64,000 nt of DNA from Rheinheimera faecalis. GTDB lineage: Bacteria > Pseudomonadota > Gammaproteobacteria > Enterobacterales > Alteromonadaceae. Shown here piece by piece: positions 43,003 through 52,282 of the stretch. Made by a program: the position numbers and the translations under genes. The notes below the pieces were generated by a model. The model saw nothing but the letters and a program-made list of their open reading frames with translations, was not told where the DNA came from and made no database searches. The first letter of the stretch is position 1; every line of letters starts with the position of its first letter. The stretch covers positions 310,001-374,000 of the forward strand of contig NZ_JAJOYT010000003.1 in assembly GCF_021290965.1 (NCBI RefSeq), written 5' to 3'.

Positions 43003-43983
43003 GTGAAAGTAGCAAAGTTATTAACTTCTTTAAGTCTGATCGCAGCCACTTTAGGCCTGACAGCTCAGGCAGCCATTATCGAAGCCGACCCTAAATTACC
43101 AGCTTATGTAAAAGCGACTGGTGTTTCAGGCAACATTTCAAGCATTGGTTCTGACACCTTAAACAACCTGATGACCAAATGGGCTGAAGAATTCCGTAAG
43201 CAATACCCGAACGTGAATATCCAAATTCAGGGCGCCGGTTCTTCTACAGCTCCTACAGCTTTAACTGAAGGCACATCAAACTTCGGCCCAATGAGCCGTG
43301 CGATGAAACCATCAGAAGTGCAGGATTTCGAAGCCAAGTACGGTTATAAGCCAATGGCTATTCCTGTAGCTATCGATTTGTTAGCTGTATACGTGAACAA
43401 AGACAACCCGTTAAAAGGTCTGACTATTGCTCAGGTGGATGCTATTTTCTCTGCAACCCGTAAATGTGGTTACAAAGAAGATGTGACACGTTGGGGCCAG
43501 TTAGGCATGGAAGGCGCATGGGCGAACCGTGATTTTACTGTGTACAGCCGTAACGCTGTTTCTGGTACTTATGGTTACTTTAAAGACGTTGCTTTATGTG
43601 GCGGCGATTTTAAATCCAGCATCAACGAACAGCCAGGTTCAGCTTCAGTAGTGCAGGGCATCAGTGAGTCTATCAACGGTATCGGTTACTCAGGTATCGG
43701 CTATATCACATCAAGCGTACGTGCTTTACCTTTAGCGAAAAAAGAAGGCGAGCCGTTTTATGCACCAAATGCAGACCACGCTTTAGATGGTAAATATCCG
43801 TTATCACGTTTCCTGTACGTTTATGTCAACAAGCACCCAAACAAAGAAATGCTGCCTTTAGAGCGTGAATTTGTTCGCTTCGTACTGTCAAAAAATGGCC
43901 AGGACGTAGTAGCTCATGACGGTTATGTGCCAGTACCAGCTTCAGTAGCAGCTAAAGCTCTGGCTGACTTAGGTATTAAATAA
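43003..43983 (+). CDS. pstS: Phosphate ABC transporter substrate-binding protein PstS
   Basis: Protein of 326 residues with a signal peptide ([19 protein letters not shown]). The phosphate-binding segments are visible: [35 protein letters not shown] and [13 protein letters not shown], and [14 protein letters not shown] near the hinge. PstS binds orthophosphate in the periplasm and hands it to PstCA. It has a start at GTG 43003-43005 with GGAGAGCAAC ahead. A strong hairpin terminator follows, while pstC has its own Pho box, so pstS can be expressed in excess over the permease. Confidence 0.96.
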   Translation: MKVAKLLTSLSLIAATLGLTAQAAIIEADPKLPAYVKATGVSGNISSIGSDTLNNLMTKWAEEFRKQYPNVNIQIQGAGSSTAPTALTEGTSNFGPMSRAMKPSEVQDFEAKYGYKPMAIPVAIDLLAVYVNKDNPLKGLTIAQVDAIFSATRKCGYKEDVTRWGQLGMEGAWANRDFTVYSRNAVSGTYGYFKDVALCGGDFKSSINEQPGSASVVQGISESINGIGYSGIGYITSSVRALPLAKKEGEPFYAPNADHALDGKYPLSRFLYVYVNKHPNKEMLPLEREFVRFVLSKNGQDVVAHDGYVPVPASVAAKALADLGIK

Positions 43984-43996
43984 GCTAGTATGACAA

Positions 43997-44029
43997 AAAC
44001 AAGGCACCGTAAGGTGCCTTGTTTGTTTC
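43997..44029 (+). terminator. Hairpin terminator after pstS
   Basis: A 12-bp perfect stem (AAACAAGGCACC and GGTGCCTTGTTT, GTAA loop) followed by GTTTCT begins 14 bases after the pstS stop. Because pstC lies downstream on the same strand, it is probably partial, uncoupling pstS levels from the permease genes. Confidence 0.85.
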
Positions 44030-44120
44030 TGATAGTCACAGCTATGGCTGTTTTATTGATTCCAGACGATGGAATTTTTTGCATTTCAAATGTGTCATTT
44101 ATATGACAAAAAACCACTCT

Positions 44121-44152
44121 GTAATATTTCCGTCATAAAACTCTACTATAGT
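44121..44152 (+). promoter_or_regulatory. Pho box and promoter of pstC
   Basis: GTAAT (44121) and GTCAT (44132) are 11 bases apart and TATAGT (44147-44152) follows after ten bases. It lies between the pstS terminator and pstC, giving the permease genes a promoter of their own. Confidence 0.82.
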
Positions 44153-44188
44153 TGCCAGCATCTTAAAGTAACTGGTGGTATCGCAACT

Positions 44189-46477
44189 ATGCACTCAACC
44201 CATCCAAGTCAGCAGTCAGCCGGTGATTCACCGCGTTCTTTGCTGCCAACTGGTGAACGTCGGGCCCGATTACGGCGCTGGCGTGCTATTAAAGATAAAA
44301 TCTCCAAATATGGTATCAGCTTCGCCGGCATCAGTGTGGTGCTGGCTTTTGCTACTATATTTGTTTATCTGTTTTCTGAAGTAGGGCCTTTGTTTTCTTC
44401 TGCTTCAGTGGAGCAGAAAACCAGCTACCAGAGCCCTGCGGCGCAACCGCTGCACAGCAATATTGAACGTTATGGTGAAGTAGGTTTAACCATTACATCA
44501 GATGCGAAGCTGCAATTTTTTAATGCAGACACTGGTGCGCTGACCCAGGAAGTGCAACTTGCTTTGCCTGCTAATGTCACTGTGACCGCTTTTGGTAAAG
44601 CAGACCCTCGCACTGGTACCATCATTTTAGGTTTATCCAACGGCCAGGCTTTAATAGCCAAACACGAATACCTGTTGAGCTACCCAAATGATAAACGTCA
44701 GGTTAATCCTAAGGTTAGCTTCCCGCTAGGTGAAGCGCCTGTGCAGGTAGACGCTCAGGGCAAGGCTTTATTGGCTGTCGCCATTCAGGAAAAAGACGAA
44801 AACCGGATGCTAAGTGCTTACACTGCTGATGGCCGTTTAGTGCTGTCGAATATGGTGGCTGAAACTGTGTTCCTGACAGGTGAAACTACAGTAGTCCGCA
44901 CCGATTACACCCTGCCGGATGCACCAGCTTCAGCGAGTAAGGTACTGATTGATAATACCTTTCAGAACTTGTTTGTTGCTGATAAGACAGGGCATATTCA
45001 TTATTACGCCATTAATAATCCAGAGCAGGCGCGTTTAGTTCAAAGCGTAAATGCCGTTTCATCAGGTTCACAAATTACCGCCATGGAGTTTCTGGTGGGT
45101 ACTGTGTCTCTGGTGGTGGGCTCATCTAAAGGCGAGCTGAGTCAGTGGTTTTTAGTGCGTGATCAGCACAACAACTTCGACTTAAAACAAATCCGTGACT
45201 TTGAACAGCACCCTGGTGCTATCACTCAAATTGAATCTGAATACTCCCGCAAAGGCTTTATGGCCATAGATGACAAAGGTCATTTAGGCATTCATTACGG
45301 TACTTCAGCCCGCACTTTATTTTTAGAAAGCTTTGATGATGGCTTGGTGGCAAAACAAATTGCTATATCGCCAATCAATACTAATTTCCTGATGCTGGAT
45401 GACAAAGGTCAGATGCATAAGTTTGAGCTGGAAAATGCGCACCCTGATGTGTCTTACACTGCACTGTGGAACGAAGTCTGGTACGAAGGTCGCGATGAAG
45501 CCCGTTATATTTGGCAAGCCTCTGCTGGTTCTGATGAGTTTGAAGCCAAAATGAGCATGGTGCCGCTGGCTATTGGTACCTTAAAAGCGGCTTTTTTTGC
45601 CATGTTATTTGCCACTCCGCTGGCGATTATGAGCGCTATTTACGTAGCTTATTTTATGACTCCTGTCTTGCGCGGCAAAGTCAAACCTACCATCGAAATT
45701 ATGGCGGCATTGCCTACGGTAATTTTGGGTTTCCTGGCTGGTTTATGGTTAGCGCCTTTTATTGAAGAATATTTAAGTGCTGTATTCGCCATCTTGTTCC
45801 TGATGCCATTTATGATGCTCGCTGCAGCTTATCTGTGGCGTTATATGCCTGAATCTATCCGTAACCGTTTTGGCTTAGGCTGGGAAGCGGCGTTTTTAGT
45901 GCCTGTGATTATCCTGTTTGGTTATCTGGCTATCAGTGCCAGCCCAATGATTGACAACACCTTTTTTGATGGCAGCTTACGCCAATGGTTTACCGACAAT
46001 GGCATTAACTACGACCAGCGTAATGCGCTGATTGTAGGTATAGCCATGGGTTTTGCTGTTATTCCAAATATCTTCTCTATTGCTGAAGATGCGATTTTTA
46101 ACGTGCCTCGCCATTTAACTCAGGGCTCTTTAGCTTTGGGGGCGACACCATGGCAAACCATGGTGGGTGTCGTGTTACCAACGGCCAGTCCTGGTGTGTT
46201 CGCTGCGGTGATGGTGGGTTTTGGCCGTGCTGTGGGTGAAACCATGATAGTGCTGATGGCAACAGGTAACAGCCCTGTAGTGAACTTTAATATCTTCGAA
46301 GGTATGCGTACTTTATCCGCCAATATAGCGGTTGAGCTTCCTGAAACAGCGGTAGGCAGCACTCACTTCCGTGTGTTGTTCCTGGCAGCGCTGGTGCTCT
46401 TTGTATTTACCTTTGTATTTAATACCCTCGCCGAAGTCATACGGCAGCGTTTACGTCAACGCTTCAGCAATCTGTAA
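44189..46477 (+). CDS. pstC: Phosphate ABC transporter permease PstC, long form with large periplasmic insert
   Basis: Protein of 762 residues, more than twice E. coli PstC (319). An arginine-rich cytoplasmic start is followed by a first membrane helix (ISFAGISVVLAFATIFVYLF). Residues ~60-470 form a large domain of repeated beta-strand pairs (ITSDAKLQFFNADTGAL; TAMEFLVGTVSLVVGSSKGE; AIDDKGHLGIHYGTSARTLF), beta-propeller-like in appearance. The C-terminal ~290 residues carry the permease helices with the ABC contact loop (GSLALGATPWQTMVGVVLPT, ending in FGRAVGETMIVLMATGNSP). The long form is known in Shewanella/Vibrio-type bacteria. The ATG at 44189 is downstream of the pstC Pho box; the longer open frame would start before that promoter. 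Confidence 0.93.
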   Translation: MHSTHPSQQSAGDSPRSLLPTGERRARLRRWRAIKDKISKYGISFAGISVVLAFATIFVYLFSEVGPLFSSASVEQKTSYQSPAAQPLHSNIERYGEVGLTITSDAKLQFFNADTGALTQEVQLALPANVTVTAFGKADPRTGTIILGLSNGQALIAKHEYLLSYPNDKRQVNPKVSFPLGEAPVQVDAQGKALLAVAIQEKDENRMLSAYTADGRLVLSNMVAETVFLTGETTVVRTDYTLPDAPASASKVLIDNTFQNLFVADKTGHIHYYAINNPEQARLVQSVNAVSSGSQITAMEFLVGTVSLVVGSSKGELSQWFLVRDQHNNFDLKQIRDFEQHPGAITQIESEYSRKGFMAIDDKGHLGIHYGTSARTLFLESFDDGLVAKQIAISPINTNFLMLDDKGQMHKFELENAHPDVSYTALWNEVWYEGRDEARYIWQASAGSDEFEAKMSMVPLAIGTLKAAFFAMLFATPLAIMSAIYVAYFMTPVLRGKVKPTIEIMAALPTVILGFLAGLWLAPFIEEYLSAVFAILFLMPFMMLAAAYLWRYMPESIRNRFGLGWEAAFLVPVIILFGYLAISASPMIDNTFFDGSLRQWFTDNGINYDQRNALIVGIAMGFAVIPNIFSIAEDAIFNVPRHLTQGSLALGATPWQTMVGVVLPTASPGVFAAVMVGFGRAVGETMIVLMATGNSPVVNFNIFEGMRTLSANIAVELPETAVGSTHFRVLFLAALVLFVFTFVFNTLAEVIRQRLRQRFSNL

Positions 46478-46492
46478 TTAAGGGGCACTTTG

Positions 46493-48172
46493 ATGAAATC
46501 TTTATTTGGCGTAAGAGCCTGGTTCAGATCAGGGACTCCCTGGATTTGGTTAAACGCCGGTGCCATCGCCTTGTGTCTGGTGATGGTAGTGGGTGTGTTG
46601 GGTTTGATTGTGGTGCGTGGTGGCAGTCATTTCTGGCCTGCGGATTTACAGCAGACGGAATGGACACCTGAATCTGGTCAGAAAAAAGTTATTATGGGCG
46701 AATTAGTTCGCGCTGAAACAGTATCTGCTGTGATGCTGCGTGAATCGGGCGCTACAGTACCGGCAGAACTGGAGGCGGTAACCCGTTATCTGGTGAAAGT
46801 GGGTAACCGCGATGTATATGGCCGTGATTTCTCCTGGTATATGGATTATGAAATCACCGGTTGGTCAGTGCCAGAAGGTGCTATTGCACTGGAACGTCGT
46901 GAACGTGGTAACTTTTATGGTTTTCCGCTGAAATTAACTGAAGGCGACAAACTGATTGCTGAAGGTGTGGCCATGTGGCCAGAGCTGTTGCAACGGGTTG
47001 AACGCGCCAACGCTATCTTCCAGCAAATGAAAGATATCGAAAAAAATGACATCAGCCGCATCAACAATCAGATTGAAGAGTTGCGTTTAACTGAACGCCG
47101 TCTGGTGTTGGACCAAGTGTCAGATGCAGAACTTGCGGAGTTTAAAGCTCAGGCTGCTGCAGAAAACAAAATTCTGAGCGATGAATACGAAGTGATACAG
47201 CAAAAACTGGATCAACTGCGCGCTGAATCTAATCGTGACACCTTGATTGCACGTACAGCTGAAGGTCGTGAAGTCACTGTGTCACTGGCAAATATTGTTA
47301 ATGCTTATGCACCTAACGATATGTCGGTCTGGCAAAAAACCAAACATTATGTCGGTGGCATTGGCAACTTCCTGACTGAAGAGCCACGTGAAGCCAATAC
47401 CGAAGGCGGTATTTTCCCGGCCATTTTTGGTACTGTCACTATGGTTATTTTAATGGCCATTATCGTCACGCCTTTTGGTGTGCTGGCAGCCATTTACCTG
47501 CGTGAATATGCCAAACAAGGTCCGCTGTTGAAGATTATCCGGATTTCGGTATACAACCTGGCTGGTGTACCTTCAATCGTTTATGGTGTCTTTGGTTTAG
47601 GTTTCTTTGTTTACATTATGGGTGGCAGCATAGATCAACTGTTTTACCCTGAAGCTTTACCAAGCCCGACTTTTGGTACTCCGGGTTTATTCTGGGCTTC
47701 GTTAACGCTTGCGCTGTTGACCTTGCCTGTGGTCATTGTATCCACAGAAGAAGGTTTATCCCGTATTCCAAGTACTATTCGTATGGGTAGTCTGGCGTTG
47801 GGTGCAACGAAATCTGAGACCTTATGGAAAGTCGTAGTACCACTGGCTACTCCGGCTATGATGACAGGCTTAATTTTGGCTGTGGCTCGCGCTGCAGGTG
47901 AAGTAGCTCCGCTGATGCTGGTTGGTGTGGTGAAGTTAGCTCCTACTTTACCTATAGATGGCAACTTTCCCTTTGTTCATTTAGACCAAAAAATTATGCA
48001 CTTAGGTTTCCATGTGTTTGATGTGGGTTTCCAGAGTCCAAACGTTGAAGCCTCGCGTCCTTTACTCTATGCAACAGCACTGGTGCTGGTGCTATTGATT
48101 GTGGTGCTGAATATGGCGGCTATTTATATGCGTAACAGATTACGTGAGAAATACCGCAGCGATACAGATTAG
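46493..48172 (+). CDS. pstA: Phosphate ABC transporter permease PstA, long form with coiled-coil insert
   Basis: Protein of 559 residues against 296 in E. coli. One N-terminal helix (NAGAIALCLVMVVGVLGLIV) is followed by a periplasmic region of about 270 residues, which includes a coiled coil (IFQQMKDIEKNDISRINNQI; DEYEVIQQKLDQLRAESNRD). The permease core begins near GGIFPAIFGTVTMVILMAII, with the loop MGSLALGATKSETLWKVVVP and ARAAGEVAPLMLVGVVKL. It pairs with PstC to form the phosphate channel. The ATG at 46493, 16 bases after the pstC stop with AGGGG upstream, is preferred to the TTG one codon before. Confidence 0.94.
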   Translation: MKSLFGVRAWFRSGTPWIWLNAGAIALCLVMVVGVLGLIVVRGGSHFWPADLQQTEWTPESGQKKVIMGELVRAETVSAVMLRESGATVPAELEAVTRYLVKVGNRDVYGRDFSWYMDYEITGWSVPEGAIALERRERGNFYGFPLKLTEGDKLIAEGVAMWPELLQRVERANAIFQQMKDIEKNDISRINNQIEELRLTERRLVLDQVSDAELAEFKAQAAAENKILSDEYEVIQQKLDQLRAESNRDTLIARTAEGREVTVSLANIVNAYAPNDMSVWQKTKHYVGGIGNFLTEEPREANTEGGIFPAIFGTVTMVILMAIIVTPFGVLAAIYLREYAKQGPLLKIIRISVYNLAGVPSIVYGVFGLGFFVYIMGGSIDQLFYPEALPSPTFGTPGLFWASLTLALLTLPVVIVSTEEGLSRIPSTIRMGSLALGATKSETLWKVVVPLATPAMMTGLILAVARAAGEVAPLMLVGVVKLAPTLPIDGNFPFVHLDQKIMHLGFHVFDVGFQSPNVEASRPLLYATALVLVLLIVVLNMAAIYMRNRLREKYRSDTD

Positions 48173-48184
48173 AAACCAAGATTT

Positions 48185-48313
48185 TTATAACCGAGTAGCT
48201 TGGAGTTGCAGGGAGGCGACAAGTGAGCGAGAACCCAGGAGCATAGTAATCCTATGTGACTGGGGCGAGTAGCGCAGTCAACAATGCTGCAGCTTCAAGG
48301 ACGACGGTTATAA
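48185..48313. repeat. ERIC/IRU-like palindromic repeat within the pst operon
   Basis: This is a 129-bp imperfect inverted repeat ending in TTATAACCG and CGGTTATAA. Inside are the central ERIC-type words CCCAGGAGCATAG and CTATGTGACTGGGGCGAG, plus GTTGCAGGGAGGCGACAAGTG and CTGCAGCTTCAAGG toward the ends. Size, central palindrome and flanking words agree with the ~127-bp enterobacterial repetitive intergenic consensus. It occupies almost the whole pstA-pstB gap and, if transcribed, would form a long hairpin in the pst mRNA. Confidence 0.85.
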
Positions 48314-48333
48314 GCTGACCCCAATTTCATAGA

Positions 48334-49158
48334 ATGGTAACGAAGATGAATCAAGATAAATTAACAGCTCCACCAGTAGAAACCGAATTGAAACTGTCGG
48401 ATGAAAAAATCAAACTTCAGGTCAATGATCTGAAGCTGTACTACGGTGATGCGCTGGCATTAAAAAGCGTCAATATGACGATCCCGGAAAAACGCGTTAC
48501 TGCTTTTATCGGTCCTTCAGGTTGTGGTAAATCCACTCTGCTGCGCTGCTTTAACCGGATGAACGACTTAGTGGATATCTGTCGTATTGAAGGTCAGATT
48601 TTAATGGATGGCCAGAACATTTATGACCCGAAAATTGACGTAGCAGAGCTTCGCCGTCAGGTCGGCATGGTATTCCAGAAACCTAATCCGTTTCCAAAAA
48701 GCATTTATGAGAACGTGGCTTATGGCCTGCGTCTGCAAGGTGTAAAAGACAAGCGTATTCTGGATGAGGTGGTCGAAACTTCATTAAAAGGCGCTGCCTT
48801 GTGGAATGAAGTAAAAGATCGTTTACATGACAATGCCTTTGGTTTATCAGGTGGTCAGCAGCAACGTTTGGTCATTGCCCGTGCTATCGCAATAGAACCA
48901 GAAGTGTTATTGCTTGATGAACCAGCCTCAGCTTTGGATCCAATTTCCACGCTGAAAATTGAAGAGCTGATTTATGAGCTGAAAGATAAATACACTATTG
49001 TGATTGTTACCCACAATATGCAACAGGCTGCCCGTGTATCCGACTATACTGCCTTTATGTATATGGGTGATTTAATTGAGTTTGATGCCACCAATAAGAT
49101 GTTTACCAATCCATCGCAGCAACAAACTGAAGATTACATCACAGGCCGTTTTGGTTAA
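48334..49158 (+). CDS. pstB: Phosphate ABC transporter ATPase PstB
   Basis: Protein of 274 residues. It shows Walker A (GPSGCGKST), the Q-loop [20 protein letters not shown], the PstB-typical FNRMNDLVD, the signature LSGGQQQR, Walker B ([13 protein letters not shown]) and the H-loop ([14 protein letters not shown]). It powers phosphate import through PstCA. The start is uncertain: ATG 48334 or ATG 48346, neither with a strong ribosome binding site, which is unusual for an operon gene and may reflect the ERIC-like repeat immediately upstream. phoU follows after 26 bases. Confidence 0.97.
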   Translation: MVTKMNQDKLTAPPVETELKLSDEKIKLQVNDLKLYYGDALALKSVNMTIPEKRVTAFIGPSGCGKSTLLRCFNRMNDLVDICRIEGQILMDGQNIYDPKIDVAELRRQVGMVFQKPNPFPKSIYENVAYGLRLQGVKDKRILDEVVETSLKGAALWNEVKDRLHDNAFGLSGGQQQRLVIARAIAIEPEVLLLDEPASALDPISTLKIEELIYELKDKYTIVIVTHNMQQAARVSDYTAFMYMGDLIEFDATNKMFTNPSQQQTEDYITGRFG

Positions 49159-49184
49159 CGGATTAGCCCCACGAGGAGAGAGCG

Positions 49185-49895
49185 ATGGACAAAATGAATT
49201 TAACGAAGCACATTTCCAGCCAGTTCAACGAAGAAATTGAACAGGTTCGCAACCATGTGATGGCGATGGGCGGCTTAATCGAGCAACAACTGGCGGATGC
49301 GCTGAACGCTATTGCCAGCAGTGATGCTGAGTTAGCCCGTCAGGTGATTGCCAACGATTTAAAGGTGAACGACTGGGAAATTAAAATTGACCACGAGTGC
49401 ACCCGTATTATTGCCAAGCGTCAGCCTGCAGCCAGTGATTTACGTTTGATTATGGCGATTATCAAAACGATTTCTGATTTAGAACGTATTGGTGATGAAG
49501 CTGAACGTATCGCTAAAGTGGCGCTGGAGTCCTTTAACAGTGCGCAGCAAGACTTGCTGGTCAATCTGGATAATATGGGCCGCCATGTCGCGCAAATGCT
49601 GCACGATGTATTAGACGCTTTTGCCCGTATGGACGTGGAAGCGGCTTTAGCTGTGCACCGTGAAGATAAAAAAGTAGACCGTGAATACGAAGCCATCACC
49701 CGTCAGTTAATGACTTATATGATGGAGGATCCACGTTCTATTCCTAAAATCATGAACGTATTGTGGTCAGCCCGTTCGATGGAACGTATCGGCGATCGTT
49801 GCAAAAACGTCGCTGAATACATCGTATTTCTGGTGAAAGGCAAAGATGTGCGCCATGCTGATGATGAAAAATTAGAGCAAGACGCGCGTAGTTAA
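49185..49895 (+). CDS. phoU: Phosphate signaling protein PhoU
   Basis: Protein of 236 residues made of two three-helix PhoU repeats: [20 protein letters not shown] and [20 protein letters not shown] in the first, [20 protein letters not shown] and [20 protein letters not shown] in the second, with the metal-binding [12 protein letters not shown] and [13 protein letters not shown]. PhoU links PstB and PhoR to shut off the Pho regulon at high phosphate. It has an excellent ribosome binding site (GAGGAGAGAG) and is followed by a strong terminator, closing the pst operon. Confidence 0.97.
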   Translation: MDKMNLTKHISSQFNEEIEQVRNHVMAMGGLIEQQLADALNAIASSDAELARQVIANDLKVNDWEIKIDHECTRIIAKRQPAASDLRLIMAIIKTISDLERIGDEAERIAKVALESFNSAQQDLLVNLDNMGRHVAQMLHDVLDAFARMDVEAALAVHREDKKVDREYEAITRQLMTYMMEDPRSIPKIMNVLWSARSMERIGDRCKNVAEYIVFLVKGKDVRHADDEKLEQDARS

Positions 49896-49918
49896 AAAAC
49901 TACCCCATAAAGTTGTCA

Positions 49919-49957
49919 TAAAAGCCTGATAAAACCTATGTTTTATCAGGCTTTTTA
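49919..49957 (+). terminator. Rho-independent terminator of the pst-phoU operon
   Basis: A long stem (AAAAGCCTGATAAAAC and GTTTTATCAGGCTTTT) with a CTAT loop ends in a T run, starting 25 bases after the phoU stop. Confidence 0.93.
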
Positions 49958-49977
49958 TACTCTGCTATCCTGGCGCA

Positions 49978-50105
49978 TTCCGGCCAGTGGGCAGAGCCAC
50001 TGGCGTTCAGCCGGGCATTGCCAAACTATTGGCAATGCTGTTTCCGGCTTCACCCTTCGGGCCAGCTAAAGCTGTTAAAAATCGTTCCAGACGATTTTTT
50101 ATTTT
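49978..50105 (+). ncRNA. Candidate structured small RNA or attenuator leader before DUF47-pit
   Basis: About 128 bases hold three stem-loops in a row. The first is GCCAGTGG/CCACTGGC (49983-50004). The second is CATTGCCAA/TTGGCAATG (50016-50037), enclosed by AGCCGG/CCGGCT (50009-50014 and 50044-50049). The last is AAAAATCGT/ACGATTTTT (50077-50099) with a T-rich tail, a rho-independent terminator. A possible promoter (TTATCA, 17 bases, TATCCT) lies at 49943-49971. No protein is encoded. It could be a free small RNA or an attenuating leader of the DUF47-pit transcript. Confidence 0.5.
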
Positions 50106-50191
50106 GTGGCTGTTTAATAAGTTTTTATTACACTTTGATTGCAGTACAATGCGCGCCGGTTTTCATTAACTCAACAGCAAGAGGCACACTT

Positions 50192-50866
50192 ATGCCAAAT
50201 CACTTTTTGGCGGTTTTTGCGAAATCACCAATCAAGCCTTTAGAAGAACACATCAAGAAGGTATTTGATGCCAGTCTGTTATTACTGCCGTTTTTTGACG
50301 CAGTATTTTTAAAGGATTGGGAACAGGCGGCTGAAGTTCGTAAGGCACTTGTAGCGTTAGAAAAGGATGCTGACAAATTAAAGCGTGATATCCGTGTGCA
50401 TTTACCACGTGGATTGTTTTTACCTGTAGACAGAACGGACTTGTTAGAGCTGGTTTCTCAGCAAGATAAAATTGCTAACAAAGCCAAAGATATTACCGGC
50501 CGTGTTTTAGGTCGTGAGTTAGAAATTCCTGCCCCTATTCAGGTGGAATTTAAGGCGTATTTACAGCGTTGTATCGACGCAGTTGAATTAGCCTGTGAAG
50601 CAATCAACGAGCTGGACGAGCTGCTGGAAACTGGTTTCCGTGGTCGTGAAGTCGAGTTGGTGATCAAAATGGTTGAACGTATCGACGAAATTGAACACGA
50701 CACTGACCAGCTGCAAATCAGTCTGCGCAAGTATGTACGCAAAGCTGAAGCCGAAATGAATCCGGTTGATGTGATGTTCCTGTACCGTACTTTGGAATGG
50801 GTTGGCGATTTAGCTGATTCAGCCTTAAAAGTAGGTTCACGTCTTGAAATCATGTTAGCTCGTTAA
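50192..50866 (+). CDS. DUF47/PhoU-like protein partner of the Pit transporter
   Basis: Protein of 224 residues (MPNHFLAVFAKSPIKPLEEH at the start), all-helical, of the TIGR00153/DUF47 family, distant relatives of PhoU: ARVRK-type helices around VRKALVALEKDADKLKRDIR, VHLPRGLFLPVDRTDLLELV, and EIEHDTDQLQISLRKYV. These proteins are nearly always encoded in front of Pit-type phosphate transporters and are thought to modulate them. pit begins 19 bases downstream. The ATG at 50192 with AAGAGGC upstream is used; a longer frame would cover the terminator and part of the structured RNA. Confidence 0.93.
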   Translation: MPNHFLAVFAKSPIKPLEEHIKKVFDASLLLLPFFDAVFLKDWEQAAEVRKALVALEKDADKLKRDIRVHLPRGLFLPVDRTDLLELVSQQDKIANKAKDITGRVLGRELEIPAPIQVEFKAYLQRCIDAVELACEAINELDELLETGFRGREVELVIKMVERIDEIEHDTDQLQISLRKYVRKAEAEMNPVDVMFLYRTLEWVGDLADSALKVGSRLEIMLAR

Positions 50867-50885
50867 TTCTCAAGGTAATTCAACG

Positions 50886-52154
50886 ATGGAAATTATTTCT
50901 CAATACGGCTTATTGCTGATTATTATTGCCGCTTTATTTGGCTTTTTTATGGCCTATGGTGTAGGGGCGAATGACGTTGCCAACGCTATGGGGACTTCTG
51001 TTGGTTCTAAAGCTTTAACTCTGAAACAGGCTCTTATTGTTGCTGCAATTTTTGAAGCGGCCGGTGCCTGGTTGGCTGGTGGTGAAGTGACTTCCACTAT
51101 CCGCAGCGGCATAGTTGATGCTGAAGCCTTTAAGGCTGTGCCTGAATTGCTTGTGTACGGCATGATTGCATCTTTATTAGCTGCTGGTACCTGGTTATTG
51201 GTAGCAAGCCATTTTGGCTGGCCTGTCTCTACTACTCACTCTATTGTTGGCGCTATCATTGGCTTCGCTTCTGTTGGCGTAGGGATGGAATATGTACGCT
51301 GGGATGAAGTCAGTAGCATAGTAGGCAGCTGGGTTGTTACTCCTGTGCTGGCTGGTATTCTGGCATATCTGATCTTTATGAGTGCGCAGCGCCTGATTTT
51401 TGATACAGATAATCCACTCGAAGCCGCTAAAAAATACGTGCCTTTCTATATGGTGTTCGCTGCTTTTATGATGGCTTTTGTGACCGTCAGCAAAGGCTTA
51501 AAACACGTAGGTCTGCACCTGACATCCACTGAAGGTTTCATGTTGTGTGTAGCCATCGCTTTAGTGGTAGGTATCATTGGTAAAATCGCCATTAGTCGCC
51601 TGAAAATCGACCCGGAAGCTGACAAAGAAATGCATTTTAATAACGTAGAGCGTATCTTCGGTATTCTGATGATTTTCACGGCCTGTTGTATGGCTTTCGC
51701 TCATGGTTCAAACGATGTAGCTAACGCTATAGGACCTTTGGCTGCAGTCGTGGGTATCATTCAGTCCGGTGGTCAAATTCTGGATAAAGTGTCTTTGGCC
51801 TGGTGGATTTTACCTTTAGGTGCCATTGGTATAGTGATTGGTCTGGCAACTTTAGGCGCCAAAGTGATCCGCACTATAGGTGAAAACATTACTCACCTGA
51901 CCCCAAGCCGCGGTTTTGCTGCTGAAATTGCAGCAGCCAGTACAGTGGTGATTGCCTCTGGTATAGGTTTACCTATTTCTACCACTCAAACTTTAGTGGG
52001 TGCTGTTTTAGGTGTGGGCATGGCCCGTGGTATAGCTGCGCTGAACCTTGGGGTTATCCGTAACATCTTTATTTCATGGGTTGTTACTTTGCCTGTAGGT
52101 GCTGGTTTAGCTATCGTATTTTTCTATATCATCAAAGCGATTTTTGGCGCCTGA
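50886..52154 (+). CDS. pit: Low-affinity inorganic phosphate transporter (PiT family)
   Basis: Protein of 422 residues with about ten or eleven membrane segments. The two inverted PiT signatures are present: MAYGVGANDVANAMGTSVGS in the N-terminal half and FAHGSNDVANAIGPLAAVVG in the C-terminal half, each with the GANDVAN-type phosphate/cation site. STTHSIVGAIIGF and STTQTLVGAVLGVGMARG form the matching re-entrant loops. It imports metal-phosphate or phosphate with protons or sodium. It has no Pho box, is probably co-transcribed with the DUF47 gene, and would be the constitutive phosphate route next to the inducible Pst system. Confidence 0.95.
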   Translation: MEIISQYGLLLIIIAALFGFFMAYGVGANDVANAMGTSVGSKALTLKQALIVAAIFEAAGAWLAGGEVTSTIRSGIVDAEAFKAVPELLVYGMIASLLAAGTWLLVASHFGWPVSTTHSIVGAIIGFASVGVGMEYVRWDEVSSIVGSWVVTPVLAGILAYLIFMSAQRLIFDTDNPLEAAKKYVPFYMVFAAFMMAFVTVSKGLKHVGLHLTSTEGFMLCVAIALVVGIIGKIAISRLKIDPEADKEMHFNNVERIFGILMIFTACCMAFAHGSNDVANAIGPLAAVVGIIQSGGQILDKVSLAWWILPLGAIGIVIGLATLGAKVIRTIGENITHLTPSRGFAAEIAAASTVVIASGIGLPISTTQTLVGAVLGVGMARGIAALNLGVIRNIFISWVVTLPVGAGLAIVFFYIIKAIFGA

Positions 52155-52171
52155 TGTTAACTGTAGTTAGA

Positions 52172-52205
52172 TAAAAATCCCGGCTTTATGCCGGGATTTT
52201 TTTAT
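52172..52205 (+). terminator. Rho-independent terminator after pit
   Basis: AAAAATCCCGGC and GCCGGGATTTTT form a long stem around TTTAT with a T tail, about 20 bases after the pit stop. Confidence 0.92.
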
Positions 52206-52282
52206 TATTTTAAATGTCACTTTGCTTTTGGGAGCTATTCGCTTAAATTGGTTTTAATTGAGTTTAGTCATCGGAATAAAAG

